NCBI GenBank assembly: GCA_022825925.1
Contig: JAJDVW010000016.1
Location: forward strand, 124,001-188,000
Origin: Pseudomonadales bacterium
GTDB taxonomy: Bacteria > Pseudomonadota > Gammaproteobacteria > Pseudomonadales > Azotimanducaceae
DNA length: 64,000 bases
Direction: 5' to 3'
The notes below the pieces were generated by a model, which worked only from the letters and a program-made list of their open reading frames with translations, made no database searches and was not told the origin of the DNA. A program made the position numbers and the translations under genes. Positions 8,037-15,881 of the stretch are shown in pieces (the stretch's first letter is position 1; each line of letters starts with the position of its first letter).

Positions 8037-10988
8037 ATGGCGAGAAAGAAACAGGGCAAGCGGGTCGAAACGCTGACCCACGACAAGGCCCGCCGGCGGA
8101 ACATCCCGACCGCCGAGTACGAGCCCGTCATGCGCCCGGACGACCGCCATCCCGTCAGCGTCGCCTATGAACGCCGCAACCCGGACCTCGACCCGCAGCT
8201 CGTGTGGCGCGGCAAGGATCTGGCGGACTGGTCGGAGTTCTACGTGCCGGCGCCACCGCTCTTCATCCAGGAGAAAGTGCACCCAAAGGTGCTGATCGAT
8301 GATCTCGTCCGCCGTTCCCGCCGGGCGCAGGACGCGAAGACGGACGAGCCGGGCTTCGCGCCTGATCTCTTCGCTGACTTCAACGGCCTCCCGGACGGCG
8401 ACGCCCGCACCGAGTTCTACGAGCACGACGCCAATTGGTCGAACCGCATGATCCTCGGCGACTCACTGCAGGTGATGGCGTCATTGGCCGAGCGCGAGGG
8501 GCTCCGGGGACAGGTGCAGTGTATCTTTATGGACCCACCTTACGGCATAAGGTTCAACTCGAATTTCCAGTGGTCGACTACAAGCCGGAACGTGACCGAT
8601 GGGAAAGCGGAGCACATAACGAGGGAGCCGGAGCAGGTCAAGGCGTTTCGGGACACTTGGCGAGAGGGGATTCACTCCTATCTCACCTATTTGCGGGACC
8701 GGCTAACGGTGGCACGGGATCTGTTGACGGAGAGCGGCAGCATCTTTGTGCAGATCGGGGATGAGAACGTGCATCGCGTGCGGGCGGTAATGGATGAGGT
8801 GTTTGGAGCGGATAACTTCTGCAGTTTGATTAGCTACAAGACTTCGGTGGGCCTCGGTTCTGAGGGCCTCGATAACACCGCCAACTACCTAGTTTGGTAC
8901 TGTCGAGACGCTGAAACGCGGAAGTTCCGTGCAGCGTTCCGAAAAACAGTGGCTGGTGAGCAAGGTGCAGCTCGCTACAAGACTGTTCGTTTGCCTGATT
9001 TGTACGAGTTTCGGGCTAACGATCCGACGCGAGAATCTCTGCCCCCGGGTTCGCGGCTGTTTCGTGACCAAGGCATGACTTCAAGGACAGGGTCAGAGAC
9101 AACTCGATTCGAGGTGCGTTTTCGTGGTAGTTCGTACCGACCGAGCTCCGGCGGTTGGCGAACGTCTGATGTTGGATTCGCACGAGCCATGAAAGCAGAC
9201 AGGGTCATGGCTACTGGTCGGAGCCTCTCTTACAAGAAGTTCTTCGACGACTTCTCTGCGATTGCAATTGACAACGTGTGGTCTGATGTTTCGGGGGGTG
9301 TGACTAGCAGGTCAGATCCCAAGGTCTATGTGGTGCAGACTGGTACAAACGTTGTGCAACGTTGCATTCTCATGACCACTGACCCAGGGGAGTTGGTCTT
9401 GGATCCAACCAGCGGCTCCGGCACCACCGCCTATGTCGCTGAGCAGTGGGGGCGCCGCTGGATCACGATAGATACCTCTCGCGTCGCGCTCGCACTTGCG
9501 CGCTCCCGCGTCATGGGTGCGCGTTATCCGTACTATGTCCTCGCGGACAGTCCGGAGGGTCAACGCAGGGAAGCTGAACTCTCCCGCAAAAGGCCGCTAG
9601 ACATGCCCACCTACGGTGACATCCGCCAAGGCTTCGTGTACGAGCGCGTCCCGCATGTCACGCTCAAGTCCATCGCCAACAACGCCGAGATCGATGCGAT
9701 TTACCAGCAGAAGCAGACCGCGGTCGAGGAGGCGCTCGCCGCCCTGAACGACGCGCTTAAGGGCCATCCCACGCAGTTCGCGGTGGCAGCGGGTGGGCGC
9801 AAGGGTGAGAAAGTGGACTTCACAGCCCCGCCGAGCGCTACGGTCAGCCTTCCCTCCGGTGAGTCCGCCCCTGCCAACGGCTTCCTTGAGTGGGAGGTCC
9901 CCCGGGATCCCGTCGAGCACTGGCCCGATGCGGCCGAGAAGGCCCATGAGCGTTTCTGGGAGGCGCGCATCGCACGTCAGCGAGAGATCGACGCCTGCAT
10001 CGCCGCACGCGCCGAATACGAGTACCTCTACGACAAGCCATACGAGGACCGTGGCAAGACACGCGTCGCCGGTCCGTTCACCGTCGAGAGCCTGTCGCCC
10101 CACCGCATCGCCGCCCTCGACGAGAACGATGAACTGATCGCTGCCGACGCCGGCAGGGCGTGGGCGGCGGACGTACCCCGCCAGGACTTCGCACACATGG
10201 TCTTGGAGAACCTCGGCACCGCAGGCGTGCAGCAGGCCAACAAGGCGGACCGCATCATGTTCGCGGCCTTGGAACCGTGGCCGGGTGATCTGGTCTGCGC
10301 CGAGGGCCGCTACCTCGAAGGGGGCGACGACGGCCGGGAGCAGCGTGCTGGCATCTTCATCGGCCCGGAATTCGGCACCGTCTCCCGCAACGACTTGGTG
10401 CGGGCGGCTCGCGAAGCAGCGGACGCCAACTTCGACAGCCTGATCGCCTGCGCCTTCAACTATGAGGCGCACGTCACCGAGTTCAACAAGCTCGGCCGCA
10501 TCCCGGTGCTGAAGGCGCGCATGAACGCCGACCTGCACATGGCCGAGGACCTCAAGAAGACCGACACGGCGAATCTCTTCGTCATCTTCGGCGAGCCCGA
10601 CATCGACATCGAGCCGGCCACGGGCGACGACGGCGAGCCGGACTGGTTCCGCGTCCGCATCCACGGTGTGGACGTATTCGACCCGTCTACCGGCGAAGTC
10701 CGCAGCGACGGCCCCGAAGGGATCGCCTGCTGGTTCGTCGACACCGATTACAGCGAGGAGAGCTTCTTTGTCCGCCAGGCCTACTTCCTCGGCGCGGGCG
10801 ACCCCTACAAGTCCCTGAAGACAACGTTGAAGGCGGAAATAGACGCCGATGCATGGGCTACTCTCCACAGCGACGCGTCTCATCCCTTCCCGAGGCCCTC
10901 GACCGGGGCCATCGCCGTGAAGGTCATCAACCACCTTGGCGACGAGGTGATGAAGGTGTTCCGGGTGCCCGCACCCGAGGCCGTGTGA
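8037..10988 (+). CDS. Site-specific DNA methyltransferase (beta-class, type III-like)
   Basis: 983 residues from the ATG at 8037, preceded by GGAGGGAGG. Motif IV DPPY appears in FMDPPYGIRF (about residue 165) and motif I in DPTSGSGTTAYVAEQWG (about residue 460); this DPPY-before-FxGxG order is that of beta-class N6-adenine methyltransferases. A long C-terminal half without a motif I know follows. It is expected to protect the sites cut by the helicase-nuclease encoded two genes upstream. The central stretch, about 8560-9470, is clearly less GC-rich than both ends of the gene, suggesting a replaced target-recognition region. Confidence 0.9.
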   Translation: MARKKQGKRVETLTHDKARRRNIPTAEYEPVMRPDDRHPVSVAYERRNPDLDPQLVWRGKDLADWSEFYVPAPPLFIQEKVHPKVLIDDLVRRSRRAQDAKTDEPGFAPDLFADFNGLPDGDARTEFYEHDANWSNRMILGDSLQVMASLAEREGLRGQVQCIFMDPPYGIRFNSNFQWSTTSRNVTDGKAEHITREPEQVKAFRDTWREGIHSYLTYLRDRLTVARDLLTESGSIFVQIGDENVHRVRAVMDEVFGADNFCSLISYKTSVGLGSEGLDNTANYLVWYCRDAETRKFRAAFRKTVAGEQGAARYKTVRLPDLYEFRANDPTRESLPPGSRLFRDQGMTSRTGSETTRFEVRFRGSSYRPSSGGWRTSDVGFARAMKADRVMATGRSLSYKKFFDDFSAIAIDNVWSDVSGGVTSRSDPKVYVVQTGTNVVQRCILMTTDPGELVLDPTSGSGTTAYVAEQWGRRWITIDTSRVALALARSRVMGARYPYYVLADSPEGQRREAELSRKRPLDMPTYGDIRQGFVYERVPHVTLKSIANNAEIDAIYQQKQTAVEEALAALNDALKGHPTQFAVAAGGRKGEKVDFTAPPSATVSLPSGESAPANGFLEWEVPRDPVEHWPDAAEKAHERFWEARIARQREIDACIAARAEYEYLYDKPYEDRGKTRVAGPFTVESLSPHRIAALDENDELIAADAGRAWAADVPRQDFAHMVLENLGTAGVQQANKADRIMFAALEPWPGDLVCAEGRYLEGGDDGREQRAGIFIGPEFGTVSRNDLVRAAREAADANFDSLIACAFNYEAHVTEFNKLGRIPVLKARMNADLHMAEDLKKTDTANLFVIFGEPDIDIEPATGDDGEPDWFRVRIHGVDVFDPSTGEVRSDGPEGIACWFVDTDYSEESFFVRQAYFLGAGDPYKSLKTTLKAEIDADAWATLHSDASHPFPRPSTGAIAVKVINHLGDEVMKVFRVPAPEAV

Positions 10989-11163
10989 GGATTGTCGGGC
11001 CAAGTCGGTGGCCTTGATGATGAAGCTGCGAGATGCCGGCGCGGGTGCAGAGTCGACGTCCCATAGTTCGCGCTCGCGGGGTGCGAGTAATGGGAGATCT
11101 GGTCAAGTCGGCCGGTTGGCAATGTAGACTCGCTGCGTCAGCGACAAATCCACGGAGAGGCGA
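10989..11163 (+). other. Intergenic region before the AAA-DUF4276 pair
   Basis: 175 bases without a convincing gene. It presumably holds the promoter of the downstream two-gene unit. TAGACT at about 11126 could be a -10 element, but I see no good -35 at the right distance. AGGCGA just before the ATG at 11164 is the likely ribosome-binding site. Confidence 0.4.
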
Positions 11164-12297
11164 ATGAGGCTTGGGAAGCTCCGCGCAAGGCAGTATCGAA
11201 GCTTGCGCGATGTGACGGTTGATGTGAACGGACTCAATCTGTTCATCGGCGCGAACGCTGCGGGGAAGAGTACGGTCCTCGACGCGCTCCGGTTCCTGCA
11301 CGAGGGTGCCAGCGAGCGAGATTTTGCCGGAGCCGTGCGCGGGCGGGGCGGCATAGTCCACTTGGCGTGGAAAGGCGAAGCGGCGGAAGAAGTGGAACTC
11401 GGTATCGAAGTGGATAGTGCGGACGAGCGTTTCGAATGGACGTTGCGTCTGGTCAGGGAACGGTACGACTTCCATGTCGAGGAAAGAGTGAACAGGCTGT
11501 CGGAGGGGTCACCGCCCGTGCCGCTGTTGGAAGCGCGGAGAGGCGCAGGCTGGTGGTGGTCGGGGGGAGAGGGGAAGCAAGTCGACCTCAAGCAGGGGCC
11601 GACGATGTGTGCTCTGGCTGCGGCTGCGGCAGATGCGTCGTTCCCGGCGAGGGAGGTTGCGGAGTTCGTTCGACGCTGGGGATTCTTCGATCCGAATCCA
11701 TTCCTTCTCCGTCGGGACTGGAGTGGAACGGAATTCCGCAAGTTCGATCCGTACGGAAGGAACTTGGGCGAGACTCTCTATGGGCTGCAGCAGTCGTCGC
11801 CGGAGGTACTGCGTCGGATCGTTGATGCTACCCAGGATGTCCTTGGACTTCCGACAGAGATTGAGCCACGTGAGTCGGACGATCGATTCTACTTTGTTCA
11901 GCGCGAACCCGGTCTCCAGTTCGTTGTCCATCAAATGGGGGTCTCCAGTGGTACGTTACGCATGCTCGCGCTTATGACGGCGCTGTTCTCGGAGCCGGAA
12001 GCTAACCTCATTGGAATCGAGGAGCCGGAGAACTACGTGCATCCGACTGCGGTGGCGTCGTTTGTGGACTACGTTCGCGGAACACAAGATCGCATCCAGT
12101 TCATCGTGACCACTCATTCTCCACTCTTGCTTGACTATCTGGACGACCCTTCTGCAGTTAGGGTTGTGCACCGGGGTGAAGACGGAGCAACAGTGATTGA
12201 GGATCAAGCTGACGGTGAGAGTATCCGGGCCGCTCTCCAAGAGTCCGGGTTCGGGCTTGGAGCGTTCTACGAAACGCAGGGGTTCGGAGCGAACTGA
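11164..12297 (+). CDS. AAA family ATPase (AAA_21/OLD-like), first gene of a two-gene unit
   Basis: 377 residues of an SMC/OLD-type ATPase: N-terminal LRARQYRSLRDVTV strand, Walker A GANAAGKSTVLDAL (about residues 30-43), Walker B and signature LIGIEEPENYVHP (about 279-291) and the H-loop region VTTHSPLLLDYL (about 312-323). There is no TOPRIM domain in this protein, but the next gene, one base downstream, encodes a DUF4276 protein, a family considered TOPRIM-related. The pair therefore looks like a split OLD-type system. Base composition is less GC-rich than the flanking genes, as for transferred defence genes. Confidence 0.85.
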   Translation: MRLGKLRARQYRSLRDVTVDVNGLNLFIGANAAGKSTVLDALRFLHEGASERDFAGAVRGRGGIVHLAWKGEAAEEVELGIEVDSADERFEWTLRLVRERYDFHVEERVNRLSEGSPPVPLLEARRGAGWWWSGGEGKQVDLKQGPTMCALAAAAADASFPAREVAEFVRRWGFFDPNPFLLRRDWSGTEFRKFDPYGRNLGETLYGLQQSSPEVLRRIVDATQDVLGLPTEIEPRESDDRFYFVQREPGLQFVVHQMGVSSGTLRMLALMTALFSEPEANLIGIEEPENYVHPTAVASFVDYVRGTQDRIQFIVTTHSPLLLDYLDDPSAVRVVHRGEDGATVIEDQADGESIRAALQESGFGLGAFYETQGFGAN

Positions 12298-12298
12298 G

Positions 12299-12898
12299 AT
12301 GGGCAAGAGAGTCGTGGTGGTGGCGTCGGGGGAGACCGAGAGGCGAGCACTCCCGCACCTTGTGAAGCATCTGAGAGAGAACGGCGTATTGGTGGTAGAC
12401 GTACGCGTGCCTCCTCGGAATCTGCCCCTGAAGCCGGAGATGGGTGAGAAGCTGATCAAGGCTGCCTGGTATTCGCGCCTGCACGAGCCGCCGGATAAGT
12501 TCGTGCTCCTGGTCGATGTCGACTATCGGGATCCGGCATCGGTGCTCAAGCCGTTCGAGGAGATGCTCCCTGGCAGGCTTGGCGGGGTTGCCGCGGATGT
12601 GGTGTTTGCGTACGCACAGCGGCATTTGGAAGCTTGGTACTTCGCGGATTCCGATGCGCTCAGGGGGTATCTCGGTCGAGCACTTGGGGCGATAGATGCG
12701 TCGAAGCCAGACGAGATTGAAAATCCCAAGCTACACCTCAAGCACATACTGGGTGATCGAGTGTATACAGCGCGCGTTTCGGAGGAGATCGCCCGTCAGC
12801 TATGTCCCAGGCGGATCGCGCAGCGGAGTCCAAGCTTCGGTGGATTTCTTGAAGCCGTGGTCAATGGACCAGGACTGGTTGGGAGCACACTAGACTGA
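12299..12898 (+). CDS. DUF4276-like protein, partner of the AAA ATPase
   Basis: 199 residues, ATG one base after the ATPase stop, so the two are coupled. It starts VVVVASGETERRALPHL, which corresponds to the glycine loop VEGxTE of DUF4276 proteins, but the first glutamate of that loop is a serine here. An LVDVDYRDP stretch near residue 70 resembles the acidic DxD motif, and HLEAWYFAD is typical of the family. If the family is TOPRIM-like, the missing glutamate would remove or alter nuclease activity. Its role with the ATPase, possibly phage defence, is inferred from pairing only. Confidence 0.75.
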   Translation: MGKRVVVVASGETERRALPHLVKHLRENGVLVVDVRVPPRNLPLKPEMGEKLIKAAWYSRLHEPPDKFVLLVDVDYRDPASVLKPFEEMLPGRLGGVAADVVFAYAQRHLEAWYFADSDALRGYLGRALGAIDASKPDEIENPKLHLKHILGDRVYTARVSEEIARQLCPRRIAQRSPSFGGFLEAVVNGPGLVGSTLD

Positions 12899-12994
12899 GG
12901 AACGGCGCGGGAGGGGACGTCGAGGTTCGTGCAGCTAACTTTAGCTTAGTACCTCGTTTCCGCCCCGGCCCGAAATCCTGCAGGAAACCACCAC

Positions 12995-13019
12995 GGGCGG
13001 CGACAAGCCCCGCCCCTAC
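12995..13019 (-). repeat. REP-like palindrome headed by GTAG, overlapping the vapC stop
   Basis: On the minus strand GTAG is followed by a stem made of GGGCGG and CCGCCC (12995-13000 and 13010-13015) around a 9-base loop. A conserved GTAG next to a GC-rich palindrome is the classical form of REP sequences handled by RAYT transposases. The TAG of GTAG is also the stop codon of the vapC pseudogene. Confidence 0.65.
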
Positions 13020-13401
13020 CCCAGTTCCGGGAAGTACGTCCGGTAGAAACCCCTGTCGCGCGTCAGGAACGTCTCGGCAGCGGCCAGGGCGTGAGCCCCG
13101 ATCAGGAAGTCAGGAAGGATGCGTGTCCGCGACCCTCCCGCGGTCCGATAGCGTCTCCATCGCAGGCCCGCCTCGTAGGCGATGCCGCTGTCGATCGTCG
13201 AGCACGCCGCGTTGACCGTGCTCAGGGCCTGGTCCAGCGCGTCCCGGTCGCGGAACGCCGGGGCGAGTTCGGCGTAGACGATGTCGCAGATGATGATCGC
13301 GCCGGCATCGTACGCGAGCCGGAGCCGCTGGACTCTTCGCCGTGGCGGTCGTCGGGGAGGAAGACGTCCAGGAGGACGCTCGTGTCGACGGCCGTGATCA
13401 C
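13016..13401 (-). pseudogene. vapC: VapC-type PIN toxin with a single frameshift
   Basis: From a GTG at 13401 that overlaps the antitoxin stop, the frame reads VITAVDTSVLLDVFLPDDRHGEES, a proper PIN start with the first aspartate. Near 13330-13336 the frame must shift by one base to continue as RLRLAYDAGAIIICDIVYAE and on to the third acidic motif LPDFLIGAHAL and FLTRDRGFY. All four acidic sites are present once the frame is corrected, so the toxin was intact until recently or the shift is a sequencing error. Confidence 0.8.
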
Positions 13402-13613
13402 CGGCTCCGGATGTCCTCCAGGTAGTCGTCGGTGCTGCCCCCTTGGCCCAACGTGCCATGGACGGCGTCGACCGGGTGTTCGCCTACCGTCCGCTTGCGG
13501 ATCAGGAGACCGTCCGGGACCGCGGTGATCTCGACCTCCACGTTGTGGTTCATGCCGACCCGGTCCCGGAGAGCCTTGGGAATCGTGATCTGGCCGCGCT
13601 CGGATATTCGCAT
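13398..13613 (-). CDS. vapB: AbrB/MazE-type antitoxin (VapB)
   Basis: 71 residues beginning MRISERGQITIPKALRDRVG, the swapped-hairpin AbrB DNA-binding fold used by many VapB antitoxins. The ATG at 13613 has GGTGAG upstream, and the longer open frame to 13691 has no family resemblance. Its TGA overlaps the GTG of the vapC gene, so the two are translationally coupled. It would bind VapC and autoregulate the operon. With the toxin frameshifted it may no longer be under selection. Confidence 0.85.
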   Translation of the reverse strand: MRISERGQITIPKALRDRVGMNHNVEVEITAVPDGLLIRKRTVGEHPVDAVHGTLGQGGSTDDYLEDIRSR

Positions 13614-13784
13614 GTTCTCACCGGTATGAATTCCGGATTCGTGAAAGCATACCCGGGTTCGCGGCAGGGCGGCAGGCAGGGCGACAGACACACGCCGGCG
13701 ATGTCCTGCGGAAGCGAGGGATGCGACGCGCAGGCGTTACACTCGTTCGATGCACGTCACCGACGAACTCCGGGCCACCGGCTG

Positions 13785-15881
13785 ATGGAGCGCGGTCCCG
13801 CCCGCGTCGCCGTGGACATTGGCGGCACGTTCACCGACGTGGTGCTCGACACGGGGGACCAACGCTTCGCGACGAAGGTGCCGACGACCCACGCGGACCC
13901 CGCCGACGCGGTGCTGGACGGCCTCGAGCGGGTCATGCGCATCGGCCGCCGCGCGCCCGCCGACGTCGCCCTCATCCTCCACGGCACCACCCTCGCCACC
14001 AACGCGCTGATCGAGCGCAGCGGCGCCGTGACGGCGCTCGTGACGACGCAGGGCCACCGCGACGCGGTGGAGATGGCCCACGAGAACCGCTTCGAGCAGT
14101 ACGACATCGACATCGACCGCCCGCGGCCGCTGGTCCCGCGCCGCCTGCGCCTGACCGTGCCGGAGCGGATGAACGCCGCCGGGGAGGTCCTCCTCCCGCT
14201 GGACGAGGACGCGGTGCGGGCATTGGTGCCGGTTCTGGAAGAGCAGGGCGTGACCAGCGTCGCCGTCGGTCTGCTCCACGCCTACGCCAACCCCGCCCAC
14301 GAACGCCGCATCGGCGCGCTCCTGGCCGAAGCTCTGCCGGACGTCTCCGTCACCCTGGCGTCCGAGGTGTGCCCGGAGATACGCGAGTTCGAACGCCTCT
14401 CGACGGCGTGCGCCAACGCCTACGTCCGGCCGTTGATGGCGCGCTACCTGACGAACCTGTCGGAAGCCCTCGCGGAGCGCGGTTTCGGCTGCCCGTTCCT
14501 CATGATGACCTCGGGCGGTGGCCTGACGGACGTCGCCACCGCCGCGCGCTTCCCGATCCGCCTGGTGGAGTCGGGCCCCGCGGGGGGCGCCATCCTCGCG
14601 AGCCGCCTCGCCGAGGCGCTCGACCTCGACCGGGTCCTTTCCTTCGACATGGGCGGCACGACCGCCAAGATCTGCCTGATCGACGACCACGCCCCGCTCC
14701 TTTCCCGCGCCTTCGAGGTGGACCGCGCCTACCGCTTCAAGAAGGGCAGCGGCCTGCCGGTGCGCATCCCGGTCATCGAGATGGTCGAGATCGGCGCCGG
14801 CGGCGGCTCGATCGCGGAGGTCGACAAGCTCGAGCGCATCCAGGTCGGACCGGCGAGCGCCGGCTCCGAGCCCGGCCCGGCCTGTTACGGCCGCGGCGGC
14901 ACGCGCGCCACGGTGACCGACGCCGACACCGTCATGGGACGCCTCGACCCCGAGCGCTTCGCGGGCGGCACGATGCGCCTCGAGGAGGCCGCGGCGGCGC
15001 GCGCCGTCGGGACACACGTCGGGCAGCCCCTCGGCATGGACGCCCAGACCGCGGCCTTCGGCATCTGCGAGGTGGTCGACGAGAACATGGCCGCCGCCGC
15101 CCGCGCCCACGCCGCGGAGTGGGGCAAGTCCCTGGCGGACCGTACCCTCATCGCCTACGGCGGCGCGGCGCCCCTCCACGCCGTGCGGCTCGCCGACAAG
15201 CTCGGCCTCGACCGGATCGTCGTTCCCGCCGGCGCCGGCGTGGGCGCCGCGGTCGGCTTCCTCGCGGCCCCGGTGTCCTACGAGGTCGCGCGCAGCCGCT
15301 ACATGCGGCTCTCCGAATTCGATGCCGGGCTGATCGACGCGGTGCTGGCGGAGATGCGCGACGAGGCGCGGGAGATCGTCGAGGCCGCCACGGACGCGCC
15401 GCTCGGCGAGACGCGCCGGGCCTACATGCGCTACGTGGGACAGGGCTACGAGATCGCCGTCGAGCTGCCGGCGGGCCCCGTGGACGGCTATGGGCGCGAG
15501 GCCCTCCACGCCGCCTTCGAGGCCGCGTACCGGACGCTCTACGGCCGCGTCATACCGGACCTCGACATCGAGGTGCTGAGCTGGACGCTGACCCTGGGCG
15601 CCGCGCCCGCCGCCCTCTCGGAAGCCGCCCTGGCGGCGGAGGTCGGCCGCGTCGCGGAAACGTCCCCGGCGGCGACGGACCTCTACGACCCCGGCCTGCG
15701 CGAAAGCCTGCCGGCGCGCCGCTTCGCCCGGGAGTCGCTCGCGACGGGCGCGGCGGTCGAGGGCCCCGCCCTGATCGTCGAGGCCCAGACGACGACCGTC
15801 CTCAGCCCGGCGTTCCACGCCCGGGTGTCGCCCCGGGGCGACATCCTGATGGAGCGGATCGAAACGGGAAGCCAACGATGA
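13785..15881 (+). CDS. hyuA: HyuA: hydantoinase/oxoprolinase family, ATP-dependent subunit
   Basis: 698 residues. N-terminal actin-like ATPase half with VAVDIGGTFTDVVLDTG (phosphate 1 loop), HGTTLATNALIERSG, then the second half with SGPAGGAILA, FDMGGTTAKICLI and the glycine-rich GAGGGSI. It closes with the usual C-terminal beta domain (YMRYVGQGYEIAVELP). The family hydrolyses cyclic amides such as hydantoins or 5-oxoproline, or carboxylates ketones, using ATP. The substrate cannot be read from the sequence. It is coupled to hyuB by an ATGA overlap. A short in-frame upstream extension exists, but the ATG at 13785 fits the family start. Confidence 0.93.
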   Translation: MERGPARVAVDIGGTFTDVVLDTGDQRFATKVPTTHADPADAVLDGLERVMRIGRRAPADVALILHGTTLATNALIERSGAVTALVTTQGHRDAVEMAHENRFEQYDIDIDRPRPLVPRRLRLTVPERMNAAGEVLLPLDEDAVRALVPVLEEQGVTSVAVGLLHAYANPAHERRIGALLAEALPDVSVTLASEVCPEIREFERLSTACANAYVRPLMARYLTNLSEALAERGFGCPFLMMTSGGGLTDVATAARFPIRLVESGPAGGAILASRLAEALDLDRVLSFDMGGTTAKICLIDDHAPLLSRAFEVDRAYRFKKGSGLPVRIPVIEMVEIGAGGGSIAEVDKLERIQVGPASAGSEPGPACYGRGGTRATVTDADTVMGRLDPERFAGGTMRLEEAAAARAVGTHVGQPLGMDAQTAAFGICEVVDENMAAAARAHAAEWGKSLADRTLIAYGGAAPLHAVRLADKLGLDRIVVPAGAGVGAAVGFLAAPVSYEVARSRYMRLSEFDAGLIDAVLAEMRDEAREIVEAATDAPLGETRRAYMRYVGQGYEIAVELPAGPVDGYGREALHAAFEAAYRTLYGRVIPDLDIEVLSWTLTLGAAPAALSEAALAAEVGRVAETSPAATDLYDPGLRESLPARRFARESLATGAAVEGPALIVEAQTTTVLSPAFHARVSPRGDILMERIETGSQR

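Noticed and set aside
15008-15022. GGGACACACG inside hyuA, similar to the REP-like motif
   Set aside because: The last bases differ (TC in place of CG) and the encoded residues fit a normal HyuA sequence, so chance is likely.
13737-15875. 712-codon minus-strand frame opposite hyuA
   Set aside because: Antisense shadow with low-complexity Arg/Gly/His composition.
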